Positions 60,480 through 64,000 of a stretch of DNA of 64,000 bases are shown here, piece after piece. Position 1 is the first letter of the stretch. Every line of letters begins with the position of its first letter. The DNA is from Deltaproteobacteria bacterium (GTDB lineage Bacteria > JAGRBM01 > JAHCIT01). Where the stretch lies: contig JAHCIT010000002.1 in the NCBI GenBank assembly GCA_026129095.1, forward strand, positions 62,001 through 126,000. The letters run 5' to 3'. Made by a program: the position numbers and the translations under genes. The notes under the pieces are model-generated. The model was not told where the DNA came from. It saw only the letters and a program-made list of their open reading frames with translations, and made no database searches.

Positions 60480-60809
60480 TCAGTGATGATGCGGAATGCA
60501 TTCGGCGCACTGGCAGTCCCGGCGGAGCGCATCCATCGTGTAAATGGCGTCGTACCCGTCCGACCAGCTCACCATCATCCGTCCGTCGGCTACCTTCACC
60601 TTGAGTGGCCACGGTTTGGCCTGACCAGCTCCGGCCAGCGGTGACTTCTGGCTCGGACGGTCAAAGGGCGGCGGCTGAAGCACCCGCAGCTGGTCATAGG
60701 TAAAGATCGAATGGTGCCCGTCGTCCCAGTGAACATCGAGCGCGTAGTTGCCAAGCCCCTGACAGGTCCTGATCTTGAACGGGTTTGAAATCTGCACCAG
60801 CTCGGCCAT
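60480..60809 (-). CDS. DUF971-related protein with swapped half-domains
   Basis: The product is 109 residues. DUF971 (the N-terminal domain of gamma-butyrobetaine hydroxylase-like proteins) normally has a W-S-D-G half followed by the LR-x-x-C-x-CA-x-C motif, then a GNYAL ... DDGH half. Here the GNYALDVHWDDGH half comes first (residues 20-42) and the SWSDGYDAIYTMDALRR half with C99-x-C101-x2-C104 comes last (78-104), so the order appears circularly permuted. The linker is rich in Pro and Gln. The Cys trio could bind metal. Function unknown. It lies between dnaB and the hydrolase on the same strand. Confidence 0.7.
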   Translation of the reverse strand: MAELVQISNPFKIRTCQGLGNYALDVHWDDGHHSIFTYDQLRVLQPPPFDRPSQKSPLAGAGQAKPWPLKVKVADGRMMVSWSDGYDAIYTMDALRRDCQCAECIPHHH

Positions 60810-60893
60810 GGGCGCGCTCCAGTTGAGACGGCTTTACCCGCTCTCCGGCGGGGGAGAATACCCGTCGGAACCGGCGGGACAAGTCTGCGACCC

Positions 60894-62372
60894 TTATTCC
60901 TCGGCCGGTACCGAATCATCAGGGAAATCGCCCTTGGCGCGGTTGGTGAACTTCGTGATCTCCTTGAGGTAGGTCAGGTTCACGTCATCCGTGGGGCCGT
61001 GCCGGTTCTTGGCGACGATGATCTTGGCAAGGCCAAGCCACTTCTTCTCCTTGGCAACTTCATACGGCACAAACATTTCGGGGCGATGGATCAGCAGCAC
61101 GACATCCGCATCCTGCTCGATGGCACCTGATTCGCGCAGGTCCGAAAGCTGGGGTTTCTGATCGTTTCGCTCGGTGGATTTCCGGTTCAGCTGCGAGAGC
61201 GCCACCACCGGCCACTGGAGTTCCTTGGCCAGCATCTTCAGGTCGCGGGAAATCTGGCCGACGATGTCATTGCGGCTGGCGTTCCGCGAGGTTCCCGGCG
61301 GACCATCCATGAGCTGCAGGTAATCTATCACCACCATGCCAATCTTGTGGTACCTGCCAGACTTCTCGACCTCGCGCTTGATCCGGCGGGCGCGGGCGCG
61401 GATGTCGAGCGTCGACACCCGGCCGTTGTCGTCCACCCAGACCGGAGACTGGGAAATCACATCGGCGGACGAAACCAGGCGCCGGTATTCGGTTTCATGC
61501 AGCCCTCCCCGGCGCGTCAGGTTCTTGGTTGACATCCCGGTCGAGGACGACAGCATCCGGAGCATCAGTTCGTTGGAACTCATTTCGAGCGAAAAGACGA
61601 CGACAGGATGCGGCTTTATCTGCTGGTAATCCGGCCGTTCGGGGTCCAGCCCCCTGGAGGCCGCATGGGCGACCGCGTTCATCACGAATGACGTCTTGCC
61701 CGATCCGGGCCGTCCGGCAACGACAACAAAGGCTCCGGGCTGTAGGTTCGACAGGATTTCATCCAGATCGCTGAAACCCGTGGCGACTCCGGACTCTTCG
61801 TTCCGGTCCCAGCGGGCCGTGATCTCCTCGAAGAGGCCCTTGAACAGGCCTCCCACGTGCGGGACGTTTTCCTTGGTGCGCTGCTGGCGGATATGGAGGA
61901 TGTTCTCCTCCGCCTCGTCAAGGAGCTGTCCGGCATCCGAGTCGGGCTGATAGGCGCGCTCCCGGATCTCGCCACTCACCTGGGCCACTGTTCGCTTGAT
62001 CGAGTTATCCCGGATCAGGCTGGCGTGATAGCGGATATCGACGATCGTAACGGCCCGCTCGGCCATCGACTGGAGATGCAGCCGCCCGCCCACCTGCTGC
62101 AGGACGCCGAGCGCTTCGAGCCGGGTGGCGAGCGATACAAGGTCGATCGGGGACTTGTCCCTTTCGAGCTGCCGCATCGCCTCGAATATCTGCCGGTTGA
62201 AGGTTGAGTAGAAATCGCCGGGTTCCAGGAAATCGATCTGGTCGAGCGCGGCATTGTCGAGCAGCACCGCACCCAGCACCGCTTCCTCGGCCTCGGGATT
62301 CGCCGGGGCCTGCAACGGAGCACCCGCCTCCCGAGCACCCTGACGATTGGTAACCAGTCTCAGTTCGTCCAT
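60894..62372 (-). CDS. dnaB: Replicative DNA helicase DnaB
   Basis: The product is 492 residues from the ATG at 62372 with CAGGA upstream; an upstream extension in frame lacks homology. The N-terminal helical domain (about 23-125, EAEEAVLGAVLLDN) binds primase. The RecA-like domain carries Walker A GRPGSGKTS (220-228), VVIDYLQLM (motif H3) and the C-terminal LSQLNRKSTERNDQKPQLSDLRESGAIEQDAD signature positions (a stretch near 400). No intein is present. It is the hexameric helicase that opens the replication fork. It follows rplI in the classic rpsF-rpsR-rplI-dnaB order but is separated from it by a terminator, so it probably has its own promoter. Confidence 0.95.
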   Translation of the reverse strand: MDELRLVTNRQGAREAGAPLQAPANPEAEEAVLGAVLLDNAALDQIDFLEPGDFYSTFNRQIFEAMRQLERDKSPIDLVSLATRLEALGVLQQVGGRLHLQSMAERAVTIVDIRYHASLIRDNSIKRTVAQVSGEIRERAYQPDSDAGQLLDEAEENILHIRQQRTKENVPHVGGLFKGLFEEITARWDRNEESGVATGFSDLDEILSNLQPGAFVVVAGRPGSGKTSFVMNAVAHAASRGLDPERPDYQQIKPHPVVVFSLEMSSNELMLRMLSSSTGMSTKNLTRRGGLHETEYRRLVSSADVISQSPVWVDDNGRVSTLDIRARARRIKREVEKSGRYHKIGMVVIDYLQLMDGPPGTSRNASRNDIVGQISRDLKMLAKELQWPVVALSQLNRKSTERNDQKPQLSDLRESGAIEQDADVVLLIHRPEMFVPYEVAKEKKWLGLAKIIVAKNRHGPTDDVNLTYLKEITKFTNRAKGDFPDDSVPAEE

Positions 62373-62555
62373 GACAATTCCTGCTGATCCCTGTTTGAAC
62401 GGGTATCCGTCTGCTGCCCGCTGACGAGAGCCCTGCTTATACTCCAACTGTCCGGATGCGGTTGCAGACAAGGTTGTGGATGGGGTGTGAGCAAGCAGAT
62501 TTTTTCACGGAATAACTCCCGGAAAACCCCACCTGCCATCAGGTTACACCAGGCA

Positions 62556-62574
62556 TATGTCAGGGCGTGACATA
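62556..62574. promoter_or_regulatory. Palindrome between rplI and dnaB
   Basis: TATGTCA and TGACATA form perfect 7-bp arms around GGGCG, upstream of dnaB. The TGTCA-N5-TGACA form recalls sites of Crp/Fnr-family regulators, but no specific factor can be named. Confidence 0.4.
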
Positions 62575-62595
62575 CGTATAACGCACATAAACGCG

Positions 62596-62618
62596 AAAAG
62601 GCGGCCTTATGGCCGCCT
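62596..62618 (-). terminator. Intrinsic terminator after rplI
   Basis: On the minus strand AGGCGGCC pairs with GGCCGCCT around ATAA, followed by a short T run (TTTTCG). It lies 27 bases after the rplI stop and separates it from dnaB. This is the best intrinsic terminator in the window. Confidence 0.8.
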
Positions 62619-62644
62619 CTCCATCCGTAAATCCGGTTTCCGGC

Positions 62645-63106
62645 TCAGGCGTCCGGAGTTTCTTCCGGCGCCACCGTGACGAGAATTTCGACCGAAAGTT
62701 CGTGGTGGACCCTCACTGGCACCCGGAAATCGCCGAGCTGCTTGATCGGCGAGGCGACCTTGATGTCGCGGCGGTCAATGACGGCAAAGCCCTTCTTGTG
62801 AACCGCTTCGGCAATATCGGCAGCGCCGACCGAACCGAACAGCTTGCCGCCCTCGCCGGCCTTGGCGCGGATTTCGACATGCAAATCCTTGAGTTGCTTG
62901 GCGAGCAGTTCCGCCGAGGCCCGGACCTTGCGAGCCTTGTCCTCCGCGACCTTCAGTTCGTGCTTCATCTGGGCGACCTTGCCTTCGTCGGCCACCACGG
63001 CGAGACCCCGCGGTATGAGGAAGTTACGGGCATAACCCGGCCGTACATCCACGACCTTGCCGATCTGGCCCAACGTTTCGATGTTGTCTTTCAGAATCAC
63101 TCGCAT
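62645..63106 (-). CDS. rplI: 50S ribosomal protein L9
   Basis: The product is 153 residues, the usual L9 length. The N-terminal RNA-binding domain MRVILKDNIETLGQIGKVV and VRPGYARNFLIPRGLA is conserved, followed by the long connecting helix (Lys/Glu-rich, about 42-75) and a C-terminal domain with GGKLFGSVGAADIAEAV. L9 binds 23S rRNA near the L1 stalk and affects reading-frame fidelity. A terminator follows directly; the DUF2232-like gene lies upstream on the same strand. Confidence 0.97.
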   Translation of the reverse strand: MRVILKDNIETLGQIGKVVDVRPGYARNFLIPRGLAVVADEGKVAQMKHELKVAEDKARKVRASAELLAKQLKDLHVEIRAKAGEGGKLFGSVGAADIAEAVHKKGFAVIDRRDIKVASPIKQLGDFRVPVRVHHELSVEILVTVAPEETPDA

Positions 63107-63228
63107 GAGTACTGCTCTCCACCCTAAAACCGCCCGGCTCCGCAGACAGCGGCCACCAAACGGAAGGCGGACCTTGTAGCTGCCGCCGGGTCCGGCGTCA
63201 AATCTATTGTAATATCAACTGGTTATTC

Positions 63229-64000
63229 TCACTCTTGGCCGGTCTTGGAACGGCCACCGGACAGCCTTTTCCGGTAGTCGGCCCACAGGTCCGTTACCCC
63301 CACTCCCAGGACCACCGGAAAGAGGGTTACCAGGACCAGCCATGACAGCCAGCCGGGAATTCGGACCGACCGGAAGAAAACGGCCACGACCACCATCCCC
63401 TGCGCGACATATAACACTGCAAATCCATAGAGAAACCCCAGTGCGACGTAATACTCCTGCCAGTAGCCGTCCAGCAGCCCCAGCACGCCGGTAACGGCGG
63501 CCAGCAGCAGTGCCGGAACCATCAGCCAATCCGGCCACCGAAAGGCGCGGAGCGTTTCCTCTGACCAGACGCCGCTGTACCGGGCGAACTGGGCCATGTA
63601 GGTAACCTGCCATGCGGCACATCCGGACATGAACAGTCCCGGCATGAGCAGCGTCCGGACATGAAGCTGGTCCCCCTGCTGAAGGCGGAACTCCCGCGCC
63701 TGGTCTTCGGTGAGAGTTCCCTGGAGCATCTGGAACCGGATTGCTTCCTCGATGGCGGACTCCAGTATCTGCCGGAGTGCCGGGTAGAATTCATCGCCCG
63801 CTTTCAGCGCAAAGGCCGCGACCAGTACACCAGCCGGCAAAATCGTAATGGCGAGTGTCCTGCATGCGAACGGGACGAGAAGCCGGCCTGTCCGGGCCTG
63901 TTCCCCCGCCATGACGCCGAAGAGGAATACGGTTCCGGCGGCCATCATGCCGCCAATTTCTCTCAGATCACCCGGAAACAGAAGGCCACCGGCCAGCCCG
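63229..64000 (-). CDS. DUF2232-like integral membrane protein (N-terminus beyond window)
   Basis: An open frame of 256 codons reaches the right edge with no start inside the family pattern; the ATG at 63948 is internal. Several hydrophobic helices are visible (for example ITILPAGVLVAAFAL, WLMVPALLLAAVTGVLGLL, YGFAVLYVAQGMVVVAVFF and WLSWLVLVTLFPVVLGV), together with a loop rich in Glu/Gln. Position upstream of rplI and dnaB matches the YybS/DUF2232 protein found between rpsR and rplI in many bacteria; sequence similarity alone is weak. Function unknown. Confidence 0.65.
   Translation of the reverse strand, partial: GLAGGLLFPGDLREIGGMMAAGTVFLFGVMAGEQARTGRLLVPFACRTLAITILPAGVLVAAFALKAGDEFYPALRQILESAIEEAIRFQMLQGTLTEDQAREFRLQQGDQLHVRTLLMPGLFMSGCAAWQVTYMAQFARYSGVWSEETLRAFRWPDWLMVPALLLAAVTGVLGLLDGYWQEYYVALGFLYGFAVLYVAQGMVVVAVFFRSVRIPGWLSWLVLVTLFPVVLGVGVTDLWADYRKRLSGGRSKTGQE

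Overview
The window is GC-rich (about 60% by eye), densely coding DNA from a Gram-negative bacterium. Housekeeping blocks in ancestral order (DUF2232-like gene, rplI, dnaB; SRP RNA next to dnaX), lipobox signal peptides, an ETF:menaquinone-type oxidoreductase and a JAMM-DinG helicase suggest a deltaproteobacteria-like or related uncultured lineage. The exact phylum cannot be read from the sequence. I saw no tRNA, rRNA, IS element, phage or CRISPR array.

Region 1 (1-39,091, minus strand) is the most unusual part. Three enormous tandem paralogous genes fill 39 kb and encode predicted lipoproteins of at least 4,481 (cut by the window edge), about 4,507 and 3,813 residues. They share a C-terminal region of about 2,340-2,540 residues with strictly recurring signatures and calcium-loop-like motifs. 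Their N-terminal regions (about 1,500-2,200 residues) are variable, beta-rich, Ig-like and repeat-containing. The family is not one I can name. It looks like a tandemly amplified giant surface-lipoprotein system.

Region 2 (39,092-44,433) holds a regulatory and structured intergenic stretch, a membrane-anchored trypsin-like protease, a divergent HEAT-repeat membrane protein, a small STAS-like protein and a membrane-anchored protein with carboxypeptidase-regulatory-like and FN3-like folds. Region 3 (44,434-51,019) is informational and housekeeping: dnaX, SRP RNA (ffs), a YaeQ-family protein, a universal stress protein, RNase E/G and an exported metallophosphatase.

Region 4 (51,020-56,910) is an acyl-CoA metabolism cluster: a NarI/Fe-S/CCG electron-transfer oxidoreductase, a biotin carboxylase and an enoyl-CoA hydratase, with a convergent MeaB GTPase. 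A perfect palindrome just upstream of the carboxylase matches the known operator of the TetR-type fatty-acid regulator FadR of Bacillus. Region 5 (56,943-64,000) contains a DinG-like helicase with a JAMM domain, DUF503, an isochorismatase-like hydrolase, an apparently circularly permuted DUF971 protein, dnaB, rplI and a truncated DUF2232-like membrane protein.

Very long antisense reading frames opposite the giant genes (up to 2,114 codons) are composition artefacts and were not annotated.
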